This document shows, in pieces, positions 26,967 to 35,980 of a DNA stretch of 64,000 nt. The position numbers and the translations under genes were made by a program. The stretch covers positions 124,001-188,000 of the forward strand of contig CAWUVH010000008.1 in NCBI GenBank assembly GCA_963925895.1, in the 5' to 3' direction. Source of the stretch: Eutrophovita sp913057845 (GTDB lineage: Bacteria; Pseudomonadota; Gammaproteobacteria; Burkholderiales; Eutrophovitaceae). Each line of letters opens with the position of its first letter. Within the stretch, counting starts at the first letter, position 1. The notes below the pieces were generated by a model. That model did no database searches and was not told where the DNA came from. It saw only the letters and a list, made by a program, of their open reading frames with translations.

Positions 26967-26988
26967 GCTATCGAAACAGTATTTCAGA

Positions 26989-27609
26989 TCACGGAGCTTC
27001 AAAAAAAGTATTGCTTTTCACGAAAGCGGCTACTTCGTTCATGGTTCTCAAACAGCAAGAAGTGAGCAGGTAGTCCTCTTGTTGTTGGACGTTAAGGCGA
27101 TAGTCAGATGTGCTCGGCTGCACGAACATCACACAGTCGACAGGAACTATTTTATTATCTCCAACCATGATTGGCTCGCTTTGAATGACCATGTCTTTAA
27201 CCCACAAGTTTTTCTCTTGTTCGATTCTGACTTGGTCACCGTTAATGTTGGTGGTCATGAGGTAGTCACCTTCCTCCATGTTGTTTGCTGTGCCTATAAA
27301 GTAGTGGCTTTTAATCAATTTAATCAGTGGTTCTCTATTTTCAGCAAATCGTAGTGCCGCATTCATGGCTTGAGGCATCGTGTCGAAGGCATCGTTAGTC
27401 GGGATGTATACGGTGGCATTGATCATGGTTTTCCCATTGAATAAATATTCGACATTCGCGCCTTCAACCATTACTGCAAACGTAGAGAATCTATCGTCAT
27501 TCGTGATGACGTCCCATAGCGTTTTTTTGTGATGATCGGCTAGAGCTTGCTGGGGTGCTAGGGCACCGAGTGCAAATGCCAACATAATTTGAATTAAGTT
27601 GATTTTCAT
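26989..27609 (-). CDS. Exported fasciclin (FAS1) domain protein
   Basis: 206 residues with a signal peptide cut after about residue 24 (ALADHHKK). One FAS1 domain: the H1 region TVYIPTNDAFDTMP (about 65-79), the YHY-like KSHYFIG, and IVPVDCVMFVQP near the end of the fold. The C-terminal tail (about 45 residues) has a Cys pair LLTSCCLRT and is not typical FAS1. Such proteins are envelope or secreted adhesins, often stress-linked. The start has an excellent ribosome binding site (GGAGAAGAAA). Confidence 0.85.
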   Translation of the reverse strand: MKINLIQIMLAFALGALAPQQALADHHKKTLWDVITNDDRFSTFAVMVEGANVEYLFNGKTMINATVYIPTNDAFDTMPQAMNAALRFAENREPLIKLIKSHYFIGTANNMEEGDYLMTTNINGDQVRIEQEKNLWVKDMVIQSEPIMVGDNKIVPVDCVMFVQPSTSDYRLNVQQQEDYLLTSCCLRTMNEVAAFVKSNTFFEAP

Positions 27610-27925
27610 TTTCTTCTCCGTCTTGAGTTTTTAGTTTAGGTTCACTTTAACCGTAATATTAATCTCTATATTTCTGCTTAAATCTAACAAATACAGTTGT
27701 TGAATTTGATGCTTACTTTAAATATTTTACGTTAAGTCATGTATATAAGTTTTTAAATTGATATTTTCTTTACATATTTGGGTTGTTTGTTACTTAATTG
27801 TATTTAGGCGGTAAGCAATTCGACTCGCGAATATCAATGATATTCTTAATCTTGCAGGTAAACTGTATCAGGGTCGCTACGCACACTCACCTTAAAAAGT
27901 CAGTAAAATCATGGAAAACTAAACT
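27610..27925. other. AT-rich intergenic region between divergent FAS1 and VOC genes, with a palindrome
   Basis: 316 bases, the longest gene-free stretch. It is very AT-rich and without coding character. At 27829-27845 there is GAATATC-AAT-GATATTC, a perfect 7-bp inverted repeat placed about 80 bases before the VOC gene start and compatible with an operator. I could not choose a convincing promoter among the many A/T hexamers. Confidence 0.45.
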
Positions 27926-28354
27926 ATGGAGAGTAAAGTGAGCAATATATTTCACTGTGCTGTGGAGGCAGGTGATCTTGCGGAGACAGTTAAATTTTAT
28001 ACGGAGATTCTGTTCTGTGAGACTGATAATTCTGAAGAAGGTAAATGGGTAGATATAAATTTTTGGGGTAATGAGTTAACTCTCCATTCATCGACCCCCA
28101 GGACGAGTATGCATGGAGAGCGTCACAACGTAGAGATGGGGGCTGTCGCTGTTCCGCATTTCGGTGTGCATCTCGAGCGGGACGTCTTTGAGAAAGTCAA
28201 AGAAAGCGTTATAAATACTGTGGGATTTTTAGACGAGCCTTATATTCGTTTTGGTGGTACTGAGTACGAGCAGCAAACGTTTTTTGTTATGGATCCCAAC
28301 TACAACGTGCTTGAAATTAAGTCATTAGCGAAAACGCCACCACCGTCTGAGTGA
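27926..28354 (+). CDS. VOC-superfamily (glyoxalase/bleomycin-resistance-like) protein
   Basis: 142 residues, a single VOC unit of two beta-alpha-beta-beta-beta modules: NIFHCAVEAGDLAETVKFYTEIL at the N-terminus, WVDINFWGNELTLHS, PHFGVHLERDVFEKV and FFVMDPNYNVLEIKS at the C-terminus. Candidate metal ligands are H11 in FHCAV, H108-region His in PHFGVH and the Glu in VLEIK. Reaction unknown. An in-frame GTG at 27938 has a better ribosome binding site (GGAG 5 bases upstream), so the true protein may lack the first four residues. Confidence 0.8.
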   Translation: MESKVSNIFHCAVEAGDLAETVKFYTEILFCETDNSEEGKWVDINFWGNELTLHSSTPRTSMHGERHNVEMGAVAVPHFGVHLERDVFEKVKESVINTVGFLDEPYIRFGGTEYEQQTFFVMDPNYNVLEIKSLAKTPPPSE

Positions 28355-28476
28355 TCAAGGTGTTGCTGATTCGGGTGCCTTTTGGTTGTGGTGCCGGCCA
28401 TGAGGATCGTCAGCCTCGTGGCGACGCGCATTCCTCAGTATTGTGAGTTTGCCGAGCTGCGCAGCATGAATCGATG
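28355..28476. other. Short G+C-richer intergenic stretch with a 26-codon open frame
   Basis: This ~120-base spacer looks richer in G and C than its surroundings. It contains an open frame from ATG at 28400 to TAG at 28480 (26 codons, starting MRIVSLVATR and overlapping the DUF3460 stop on the other strand). No ribosome binding site precedes it. It may be a decayed gene fragment or a structured spacer (CGTC..GACG pairings occur around 28408-28425). I do not call it a gene. Confidence 0.3.
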
Positions 28477-28662
28477 TTAGTAATATTCGTAGGGTTTTTT
28501 AGTGACGTTGGATTTTTCTAGATCAGATCGTTCCGTCAGGTCTTGTTCTCTATCCCACCAAATGCTTCTTGCTTTCAGCTGTTTTTCTCGCAGCTCAGGA
28601 TTTTTTTTGAATAATGACTTTATGAACGTCGTTGTGTCCGATTCGTAAGGTTTTTTTGGCAT
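28477..28662 (-). CDS. Small DUF3460-family protein
   Basis: 61 residues from the ATG at 28662: a YESDTTTF segment, then RSIWWDREQDL and a C-terminal KKPYEYY. Length and pattern (Tyr-Glu-Ser start, a basic middle, Trp-Asp, Pro-Tyr tail) match DUF3460, a short family I know mainly from Betaproteobacteria. Function unknown. The frame is open for 20 more codons upstream, but that extension (MSYNKVLIII) has no counterpart in the family, so I use the inner ATG. It diverges from the oligopeptidase gene. Confidence 0.7.
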   Translation of the reverse strand: MPKKPYESDTTTFIKSLFKKNPELREKQLKARSIWWDREQDLTERSDLEKSNVTKKPYEYY

Positions 28663-28744
28663 AGTGGTTGAGATTTTTGACCTTAAGTTCTTAATTATTA
28701 TTAAGACCTTATTATAAGACATGTTTGCCCTGTTGTGAGTTGCT

Positions 28745-30784
28745 ATGAAAAAATCAATTTCCCCACCTTCGCCTAAGAAAACTTCTTACACGTACTCGTT
28801 ACATGGTGAAGTACGCAGTGATCCTTACCGCTGGGTACATAAGAAAAAATCCAAGGAAGTTAGGGCTTATCTAGAGGCCGAAAACCGTTATGCCGAGGAG
28901 ATGATGAAGCCCAGTCGTGATTTGCAGAAACGATTATTTTGCGAGTTTCTAAGTCGTATTAATGAAAATGACGAAAGTGTTCCTTATCAAATAGAAGGTT
29001 TTCTGTATTTCTCTAAAACGAAAAAAGGTAAGCAATATCCAATTTTGTATAGAAAAAAAAATGCTGCAACTCGACCAAATGCGGTTCTTGATTTAAATGT
29101 TCTGTCCAAGGGGCGATCCTATGCGAGTCTGGGTAATGTTGAAATCAAACCGGGGTCAACGCACTTAGCGTATTCGATAGACTTTACGGGTTTTCGAGAT
29201 TTTGAGTTACGACTCCGATCGATGAGTGGTAAGGAAGAGATAACGCTTTATCATAATCGAGTACGTTCTTTTGCGTGGGCAAATGATGGGAGATATCTGT
29301 TTGTCGTTTTGGAGGATCGGGCGAAACGACCCTTCCAGGTTTGGCGTAGAGACATAGAAACTGACAAGACGTCGTTTATTTATGAGGAGAAGGATCCTCT
29401 TTTTTCTTTGTCAGTTGCACGCTCGCGGAGCGGTAAGTATTTATTTATTCACTCATCGAGTAGCACGACGAGTGAGGTTTTATATATTCCTGGGGATGAG
29501 CCTTTAAAAGGAGCGCGGGTTTTTGCTAAGCGCAGATCATGCCATGAGTACTATGTAGAGCATGGTGAGGCTGGGTTTTTCGTTCTAACTAATAAACAGG
29601 CAAAAAATTTTCGAGTAATGTTTGTTAGGGAGGAGGCTACCCAAGAGAAGTTCTGGGGGGACGTTATTCCGCATCAAGAGGATTTGGTCATTGACGATAT
29701 TGATGTCTTTAAAAGTCATATGGTCGTTGAGGAGAGGTTTCAAGGTTTTTCGCGCCTTCGAGTTGTCGACCTTAAAACTTTGTCGAGTCAAGAGATCCCA
29801 TTACCCGAACACTTATGTTCCGTTTCTGGCTATCACAATGAGGAGTATGACTGTGACGAGTATTTGTTCGAATATGAGTCCTATGTTTCTCCCGAATCAG
29901 TGTACGCCTACCACTTTGATTCTAGAAAAACCACATTGCTCAAGCAAGATATTGTTAAACAAGGTTACCTGCAATCTCAATATGCCACTGAACTGATTGA
30001 GGTTCTGCTTGAGGATGGTTCGGTTGTGCCTGTTACGATTGTGTATAAGCGGGCCATGCGCGGTGAACACTTAAGCTCAATGGTACTCACAGCGTATGGC
30101 GCATATGGTATTCCTAATGATCCTTACTTTAGCTCAACCAGGTTATCGTTATTAGATCGGGGTGTTATTTTTGCAACTGCTCATGTTCGTGGGGGAGGAG
30201 AGCGAGGAGAGGCTTGGCATGATCAGGGAAAAATGTTGCTTAAGCGACATAGTTTCACTGATTTTATTGCTTGTGCGAAACATTTAATTGCTGCTGGCTA
30301 TACTGGTCCGGATAGATTGGTAATACAAGGAGGTAGCGCAGGTGGCTTGTTGGTCGCAGCGGTAACCAACATGGCGCCAGAATTGTTTTGTGGGGTGCTG
30401 GCAGATGTGCCATTCGTCGATGTGGTCAACACAATGCTGGATGAGACGTTGCCTCTTACGATCGGAGAGTTTGAGGAGTGGGGTAATCCAAAGTTGAAGC
30501 CTTACTACAAATACATCAATTCGTACTCACCTTATGACAATATTGTGCCTCAAAACTATCCCGCCATGCTTGTACAAACGTCTCTAAACGATAGCCAAGT
30601 CATGTATTGGGAACCAGTAAAGTACGTTGCTCGTTTGCGCGAGCTAAAAACTGATGAAAGACCACTGCTTCTCAACGTAAATATGGATGCTGGGCATGGT
30701 GGCGCCTCCGGTCGTTATGATTTTTTAAGAGAGATGGCGTTTGAGTACGCCTTCATTCTTGGTGTTTTGGGGTTGGAGACCTAG
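28745..30784 (+). CDS. ptrB: Oligopeptidase B (prolyl oligopeptidase family, S9A)
   Basis: 679 residues, the usual size. The N-terminal LHGEVRSDPYRWV and ENRYAEEMM blocks precede a seven-bladed propeller; the C-terminal catalytic domain holds S531 in GGSAGG, D616 in SLNDSQVMYWEP and H651 in DAGHGGASGR. The GERGEAWHDQGK segment is typical of oligopeptidase B rather than prolyl endopeptidase. It cleaves short peptides after Arg or Lys in the cytoplasm. No signal peptide. The enzyme looks intact. Confidence 0.9.
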   Translation: MKKSISPPSPKKTSYTYSLHGEVRSDPYRWVHKKKSKEVRAYLEAENRYAEEMMKPSRDLQKRLFCEFLSRINENDESVPYQIEGFLYFSKTKKGKQYPILYRKKNAATRPNAVLDLNVLSKGRSYASLGNVEIKPGSTHLAYSIDFTGFRDFELRLRSMSGKEEITLYHNRVRSFAWANDGRYLFVVLEDRAKRPFQVWRRDIETDKTSFIYEEKDPLFSLSVARSRSGKYLFIHSSSSTTSEVLYIPGDEPLKGARVFAKRRSCHEYYVEHGEAGFFVLTNKQAKNFRVMFVREEATQEKFWGDVIPHQEDLVIDDIDVFKSHMVVEERFQGFSRLRVVDLKTLSSQEIPLPEHLCSVSGYHNEEYDCDEYLFEYESYVSPESVYAYHFDSRKTTLLKQDIVKQGYLQSQYATELIEVLLEDGSVVPVTIVYKRAMRGEHLSSMVLTAYGAYGIPNDPYFSSTRLSLLDRGVIFATAHVRGGGERGEAWHDQGKMLLKRHSFTDFIACAKHLIAAGYTGPDRLVIQGGSAGGLLVAAVTNMAPELFCGVLADVPFVDVVNTMLDETLPLTIGEFEEWGNPKLKPYYKYINSYSPYDNIVPQNYPAMLVQTSLNDSQVMYWEPVKYVARLRELKTDERPLLLNVNMDAGHGGASGRYDFLREMAFEYAFILGVLGLET

Positions 30785-30867
30785 ATTTCCTTCAATATTT
30801 ATGATTAAAGCCTTACTATTGTTTTTTTGAATTTTAATTCGATCATGAAAAAAATATTCCTTAGTGT

Positions 30868-31893
30868 ATGAGCATCCTAGAACGCAAGATTGATTTTCGA
30901 AGCGACACAGTCACCAAACCCACTCTTGAGATGCGTGCAGCGATGGCGTCTGCAGAAGTTGGTGACGATGTGTACGGCGAGGACCCCACGGTAAACGAAC
31001 TGGAATCTCTGGCTTCTCAGATGAGCGGTAAGGAATCCTCAATTTTTGTGGCAAGTGGCACTCAAAGCAATTTGCTCGCACTTTTGGTTCATTGCGAGCG
31101 TGGCGACGAGTATATCGTCGGCCAACAAGGGCATACCTATAAGTATGAGGGTGGAGGTGCGGCGGTGCTAGGTAGCATTCAGCCTCAACCATTGGACTAC
31201 GAAAAAGATGGCACGTTGGATTTGGGTGCGGTAGAGGCCGCGATCAAGCCCGACGACCCACATTTTGCTCGTACCAGGCTACTGTGTTTAGAAAATACGC
31301 AAGCAGGCCAACCTCTCCCCATTAAATATTTGGACAGCGCCAGGAGTTTTTGCAATCGTACTGGTTTGTCACTTCATCTAGACGGCGCGCGATTATTTAA
31401 TGCAAGCGTTGGTCTTGGTGTTGACGTGACCGTGATCACGCAATTTTTTGATACGGTATCGATCTGTCTCTCTAAGGGATTAGGGGCACCAGTTGGTTCG
31501 GTCTTATGCGGCCCTGCAGAACTGATTCGCAAGGCTAGACGATGGCGCAAGGTGCTGGGTGGCGGTATGCGGCAAGCCGGTATTCTTGCTGCGGCAGGCA
31601 TTTATGCATTGGAGCACCATCTGGAAAGATTGGATGCAGATCATGCAAGAGCGCGATTATTATTTGATCAATTACTGAACCTTAATCACCCGAGAATTAA
31701 GGTGTTAGGGGTTCACACCAATATGGTGTTTATCTCGTTCGATGAGGTGGATGTGGCCAGTATCGCGACTAACCTTAGCGCTAAAAACATTCTCATGACT
31801 CCTGGGCAAACGGTGCGGTTGGTGACTCACCTTGATTTGAATGATGAGGATGTCGATATTTTCGTGACTGAGTTAGGCGCAGCATTACAATAA
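30868..31893 (+). CDS. ltaE: Low-specificity L-threonine aldolase
   Basis: 341 residues, fold I PLP enzyme. FRSDTVTKPT at 11-20, GDDVYGEDPTVNELE at 33-47 and LHLDGARLFNA mark the threonine aldolase family; the PLP lysine is K203 in CLSKGLGAPVGS. It splits L-threonine and allo-threonine to glycine and acetaldehyde. The glycine made could feed the glyoxylate/glycerate chemistry seen at the window's right end, but the genes are far apart. Start ATG has no clear ribosome binding site; the leader is AT-rich. Confidence 0.92.
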   Translation: MSILERKIDFRSDTVTKPTLEMRAAMASAEVGDDVYGEDPTVNELESLASQMSGKESSIFVASGTQSNLLALLVHCERGDEYIVGQQGHTYKYEGGGAAVLGSIQPQPLDYEKDGTLDLGAVEAAIKPDDPHFARTRLLCLENTQAGQPLPIKYLDSARSFCNRTGLSLHLDGARLFNASVGLGVDVTVITQFFDTVSICLSKGLGAPVGSVLCGPAELIRKARRWRKVLGGGMRQAGILAAAGIYALEHHLERLDADHARARLLFDQLLNLNHPRIKVLGVHTNMVFISFDEVDVASIATNLSAKNILMTPGQTVRLVTHLDLNDEDVDIFVTELGAALQ

Positions 31894-31913
31894 ATTGACT
31901 GTCCATCTTTGAT

Positions 31914-32561
31914 TTAATGTTGTTGAAGGGACTGTTCTATTGCCTTGGCTATGGCTTCTGGGGGCTGAGCCCCGGATAAGCCAATAGATTTATTGATGAT
32001 GAAGAATGGAACACCTTGGATACCAAGGCGCGTTGACTCCTGTATGTCTTCTTCGATTTTTTCCATAAAAAGACCATCATTTAGGACAGAGTCAACAGTA
32101 GTCTCATTAAGGTCAATATCAGTCGCAAGCGCAATAATGTTATCTCTATTGGTTAGATCTACCCCATCAATAAAAAATGCTTTGAAAAGACTCTCAACAA
32201 AATCGTGATCTCGTTGAACCATTTCTGCTGCATAGACTAGGGCATGCAGGATGCTGGAATTTGGCTGGGTCTCGATTTTGTTAAAGTTTAGTTCTAACCC
32301 AATCTCATGACCAGACCGTTTGACTCGATCATAAACCATTGCTGCACGCTCCGTGCCTCCAAACTTAGTGGAGGTGTATTCGGAACGTGAGATTCCGATG
32401 GAAGGTAGTTGTGGGTTCAATTGAAACGACCGCCAGTTAATTTTTATATTTTTGGCGCCCTCATGTTCTCGTGTGAGTTGCGATAGCGCTGCTTCTAGAT
32501 TTCTTTTGCCAATGAAACACCAAGGGCAGACCACATCGGAGAATATTTCAATTGAGACCAT
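31914..32561 (-). CDS. FrnE-like DsbA-family dithiol oxidoreductase
   Basis: 215 residues, cytoplasmic (no signal peptide). The N-terminal IFSDVVCPWCFIGKRNL carries the CPWC pair (C12, C15), and the C-terminal LGIQGVPFFIINKS holds the cis-Pro loop. FrnE proteins are protein disulfide isomerase-like enzymes, in Deinococcus linked to oxidative stress resistance. It adds to the thiol-redox genes of this window. It is convergent with ltaE and likely transcribed after the cytochrome gene, ~30 bases away. Confidence 0.88.
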   Translation of the reverse strand: MVSIEIFSDVVCPWCFIGKRNLEAALSQLTREHEGAKNIKINWRSFQLNPQLPSIGISRSEYTSTKFGGTERAAMVYDRVKRSGHEIGLELNFNKIETQPNSSILHALVYAAEMVQRDHDFVESLFKAFFIDGVDLTNRDNIIALATDIDLNETTVDSVLNDGLFMEKIEEDIQESTRLGIQGVPFFIINKSIGLSGAQPPEAIAKAIEQSLQQH

Positions 32562-32592
32562 ATCAATAACTGTTTATAAAATTTAAATTAGA

Positions 32593-33840
32593 TTAAAGGT
32601 TCTTGATGAAGGATTGTAACAATGTTTTGTGTTCGGGCTTAAGCAATAAATAATTATCTCTTGCCGAGATTGCTTCGCCTTCGTGCCATAAAATAGCCTC
32701 TTCTATGGTCTTTGCCCGCCCGTCATGAAGTAACGAGCCTCCGGACTTCAAATGCTCCCCAATGCCTATTAAAGGGGATGTTCGCCAGTCCTCGGGTTGG
32801 GCTTGAAATTCCTTAAGCCCATCGCTTAAGCCGCTACCCATATCGTGAAGTAGGAGGTCTGTGTACAAGATGACGGTATGAGTGTGTTCGCTATTCGTTG
32901 ATGTAGCGGTAAGGTCGGTACGATGGCAGACGCTGCATCCAGCCATTTCAAAATGAGATTTACCCATATGCCCTGTTCTATTTTTATGATCGTGGGAAAG
33001 GGGTTTAGTCGCTCGAAGGAATTCAGCGATTGCGTTAATTTTATCTTCGGATACCTCAAAGCCACCCACATTATTTAATCCTATACAAATTTCTTGCTTA
33101 GCCGCGCATGGGTTGTCGGAATAGAATATTGACGTTACGCCTAATTCATCTCGAAACGCTTTGCTTATTTGGTCTGATAGGGAGGGGGATGATGCTTTAT
33201 ACCCAAAACGTCCCACTTCTGTCTTTTTAGTAATCGGATCAATGACGTAGTTGATGCGTCCATTTAGGCCTAGAGTTTTTTGTTCTGCAACGATTAATTT
33301 CAGTTGATTCTCATCGATAGACTCAAGCAAACCAATACTGGTTAGATCTCGTCCCATACGAATAGAGGTTGTGGTGCTTTTACCTAGTTCACCGAACCTT
33401 AACTCGGTGATTTGGGGGGAGGGAAATTGAATGAACTGTTGACCGATTTTTTGCTTTTTCCAGTGCAGAGTGAAAGCCCCTTCTCTGGGTAATTTGCCTG
33501 TGATGCCGAATAGACTTAATTCGTTACCATATCTCGGATGACCAGATTTTCCATTTAAATCCCCAATTTTTAAAACAATAGGGTTTATCTTGCCATTTGA
33601 ACTGTCGAATATGTAAGGGTTTGTGCCGGCATTGTGACAATCGACACACGATTCCGCGTTTGAATGGGGACCTCGGCCCCACGAGCCATTGCTTAAAAAA
33701 GGGATCACCCAGCGAGTGTTAAACGCTTCAATTCCTTTTATTGCTGTAGCCGGTTCTGAGTAAATCCATAGAGGTATGAATAAGACCAAGCTCAGAAGAA
33801 TCTTTGATAGATTTAATTTTTGCTCAAACCTTGTGGTCAT
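32593..33840 (-). CDS. Di-haem cytochrome of the thiol oxidoreductase (DUF1111) family
   Basis: 415 residues with an N-terminal signal peptide or anchor (about 12-32). Two haem c sites are visible: CVDCH (C65, C68, H69) and CSVCH (C302, C305, H306). The C-terminal LLHDGRAKTIEEAILWHEGEA is the family signature, as is GDLNGKSGHPRYG in the first half. The family resembles MauG/CcpA peroxidases and is called thiol oxidoreductase, with poorly known substrates. The usual imelysin-type iron-uptake neighbours are absent, so its role here is unclear. Confidence 0.87.
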   Translation of the reverse strand: MTTRFEQKLNLSKILLSLVLFIPLWIYSEPATAIKGIEAFNTRWVIPFLSNGSWGRGPHSNAESCVDCHNAGTNPYIFDSSNGKINPIVLKIGDLNGKSGHPRYGNELSLFGITGKLPREGAFTLHWKKQKIGQQFIQFPSPQITELRFGELGKSTTTSIRMGRDLTSIGLLESIDENQLKLIVAEQKTLGLNGRINYVIDPITKKTEVGRFGYKASSPSLSDQISKAFRDELGVTSIFYSDNPCAAKQEICIGLNNVGGFEVSEDKINAIAEFLRATKPLSHDHKNRTGHMGKSHFEMAGCSVCHRTDLTATSTNSEHTHTVILYTDLLLHDMGSGLSDGLKEFQAQPEDWRTSPLIGIGEHLKSGGSLLHDGRAKTIEEAILWHEGEAISARDNYLLLKPEHKTLLQSFIKNL

Positions 33841-33908
33841 AGACCGGTAAGGCAGAAGTTTCTCCTGCAGGTCATTTACTCGAGCCTGGTTCTTACCATG
33901 AGCGTTCC

Positions 33909-34694
33909 TTACAGTTCAATTGGCCAGTTAATTCCTGCGGTGAATCCGCCATCAACCCTAATCGTTTGACCCGTCATAAACTTTGACGCATCAGATGCCA
34001 GAAAGATTGCGGAACCACTTAAATCAGAGACTGTGCCAAGCCGCTCGAGCGGGGTATTTGCTTTACCCCACGCTTGCATGGTTTCATCAGACCAAACTTT
34101 TTTAGTTAGGTCTGTCAAGATAAACCCTGGTGCAATCGAGTTTACGCGTATCCCGTGACGCCCCCACTCGTTGGCTAAGCCTCTAGTCATCATCAGCACA
34201 CTCGCTTTGCTCATTGCGTAAGGGGTCGTTCCTCGTAGAGGTGCATACGTGTTGAGTGAGTCCACGTTAATAATTGAACCGCTTTGCTGCGCGATCATTT
34301 TTTTCCCAACCGCTTGAGCAATGATCCATGCCCCTTTGGCGTTAATGTCTGTAATCCAGTCATACTCCTCAGTGGTATACGCCTCAGCTTTCATGCGCTT
34401 ATTGACCCCCGCGACGCTTACGAGCGTATCGACTCTCCCGTGCTGAGAAACGACAGAGTCCACCAATGCATTAACGTCCTCTGAGCTAGAAACGTCACAG
34501 ACTTCGGCTCGGATCGTAGCTGATTTTTGGGAAATTTCCTCTACGGTTTTATCCAGCGTCGCTTTACCACGACCGGCAATGATGACTGTCGCTCCTCTAG
34601 AGGCAAAGGCTGATGCGATCTCTTTGCCGATGCCTCGGCCGCCCCCAGTGATGAGAACGATTTGATTTTTTACGGAAAATAATGCGTCGGACAT
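33909..34694 (-). CDS. Short-chain dehydrogenase/reductase
   Basis: 261 residues, classical SDR. Cofactor motif GGGRGIG (17-23), NNAG-equivalent SVAGVNKR, and catalytic Y159/K163 in YAMSK with the preceding Ser. After the nucleotide-binding strand, AGRGKATL suggests NADP preference through the basic residue. It resembles gluconate 5-dehydrogenase-type enzymes in the C-terminal FMTGQTIRVDGGF. Substrate unknown. It is 11 bases downstream of the serine hydrolase gene, so the two are likely cotranscribed. Confidence 0.88.
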   Translation of the reverse strand: MSDALFSVKNQIVLITGGGRGIGKEIASAFASRGATVIIAGRGKATLDKTVEEISQKSATIRAEVCDVSSSEDVNALVDSVVSQHGRVDTLVSVAGVNKRMKAEAYTTEEYDWITDINAKGAWIIAQAVGKKMIAQQSGSIINVDSLNTYAPLRGTTPYAMSKASVLMMTRGLANEWGRHGIRVNSIAPGFILTDLTKKVWSDETMQAWGKANTPLERLGTVSDLSGSAIFLASDASKFMTGQTIRVDGGFTAGINWPIEL

Positions 34695-34705
34695 AACAGC
34701 TCCAT

Positions 34706-35980
34706 TTAATTGATGATAGATTGATAGACCAAGTTGCGTAAGAGAACTCGGTGTTCATTTCTTCTGTAGGGGTCTTGTGACATAAAGGATACGACCAGCT
34801 CCTCTGCGGGGTCAATCCAAAAATACGTACCACCATAGCCAGCCCAAAAGTATTCCCCTACTGACCCAGGCCACACTGATTGGCCATCTTCGAGCCTTGT
34901 TGCGAAACCCAACCCAAAACCGTAACCAGGGCCAGGAAGATAGAGCGTACCTTTGCTGATGTTTTCGTTAATGTGATTTGTTGACATAAAGCGAACTGTT
35001 TTTGGAGATAGGATACGAATTCCCTCCAGTTCGCCGCCATTTAGCATCATTTGGCAAAAACGAATGTAGTCATCAGCAGTAGACGAAAGCCCATGCCCAC
35101 CTGCGAATAAGGTCATAGGTTTTTTTACATCGATGAGATCTATTTTTTCCCCGGTCGCAATATCTGTCATATTTTCTGCAACACGATGATGCTTTCTTTC
35201 CGGCACGCCAAAACTTGTGTCTCTCATTCTTAATGGAGTAAAAATAGTCTTACTCAAGTATCGATCAAGTGTCATCCCTGAGGCCACCTCGATTACTCGT
35301 CCTAAAACATCTGTCGATCGACCATAATCCCATGTGGATCCTGGTTCATATGCTAAGGGTAATCCGGCTAAAGTATTTGCATAATCTTCAAGGGTCCAAT
35401 CAAGAGAGCGTAGATTCGCCGCTAAGTATTTTTCTTTGACCAGTGTTTTTTTTCCGAATGGACCATAAGTTAAGCCCGATGTGTGGCGCATAAGATCTTG
35501 AATTGTTATCTGTTTGCGGGCCTTTTTGGTCTGAAGTAAAGCAAGTCCATCACTATTGACCGTTTCAATCCCAACTTGAACCTCTTTGAACAAGGGGAGG
35601 TATTTTGAAACAGGGTCTGACAAGGACAACATGCCGGACTCTACGAGCGTCATTGCCGCGACACTTACAATGGGTTTTGTCATCGAGTAAATTCGAAATA
35701 TTGAATCTTGAGACATTGGAATATTCGATTCGATATCCTGCCAACCTATGGCATTGGAGTACACCAATTTACCTTGTCGTGCCACACGGATAACGACTCC
35801 AGGTAGACTTTTAGCTTTAATACGACTTTCAAACGCATGCGTTATTCTTTTTAGTCGCTCTGAAGATACTCCCACGCTCTCTGGTTGTGCTGCGGGTAGT
35901 GGGTTTGAGTGGCTCGTGTTTACAACACTGAAAGCTAAAAACATTAATGAAAAGTATTGTGCTATTTTCGTTATGGTCAT
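34706..35980 (-). CDS. Exported serine hydrolase of the class C beta-lactamase/EstB fold
   Basis: 424 residues with a signal peptide (about 1-24). The nucleophile motif is SMTK (S99, K102); the second conserved Tyr is Y219 in DYGRS, and HGLSSTADDY with FWAGYGGTYFWIDP form the C-terminal active-site side. Proteins of this type are esterases, lactonases or transesterases far more often than true beta-lactamases. Probably periplasmic. It is transcribed ahead of the SDR, which might act on its product; this is inference. Confidence 0.87.
   Translation of the reverse strand: MTITKIAQYFSLMFLAFSVVNTSHSNPLPAAQPESVGVSSERLKRITHAFESRIKAKSLPGVVIRVARQGKLVYSNAIGWQDIESNIPMSQDSIFRIYSMTKPIVSVAAMTLVESGMLSLSDPVSKYLPLFKEVQVGIETVNSDGLALLQTKKARKQITIQDLMRHTSGLTYGPFGKKTLVKEKYLAANLRSLDWTLEDYANTLAGLPLAYEPGSTWDYGRSTDVLGRVIEVASGMTLDRYLSKTIFTPLRMRDTSFGVPERKHHRVAENMTDIATGEKIDLIDVKKPMTLFAGGHGLSSTADDYIRFCQMMLNGGELEGIRILSPKTVRFMSTNHINENISKGTLYLPGPGYGFGLGFATRLEDGQSVWPGSVGEYFWAGYGGTYFWIDPAEELVVSFMSQDPYRRNEHRVLLRNLVYQSIIN

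Noticed and set aside
26866..27354. 162-codon plus-strand frame opposite the FAS1 gene
   Set aside because: It is the antisense of a clear signal-peptide-bearing FAS1 protein and has no homology-like pattern.
34706..35980. Class C beta-lactamase resistance gene
   Set aside because: The fold is shared, but the motif set fits EstB-type esterases/lactonases; no evidence for penicillin or cephalosporin hydrolysis.
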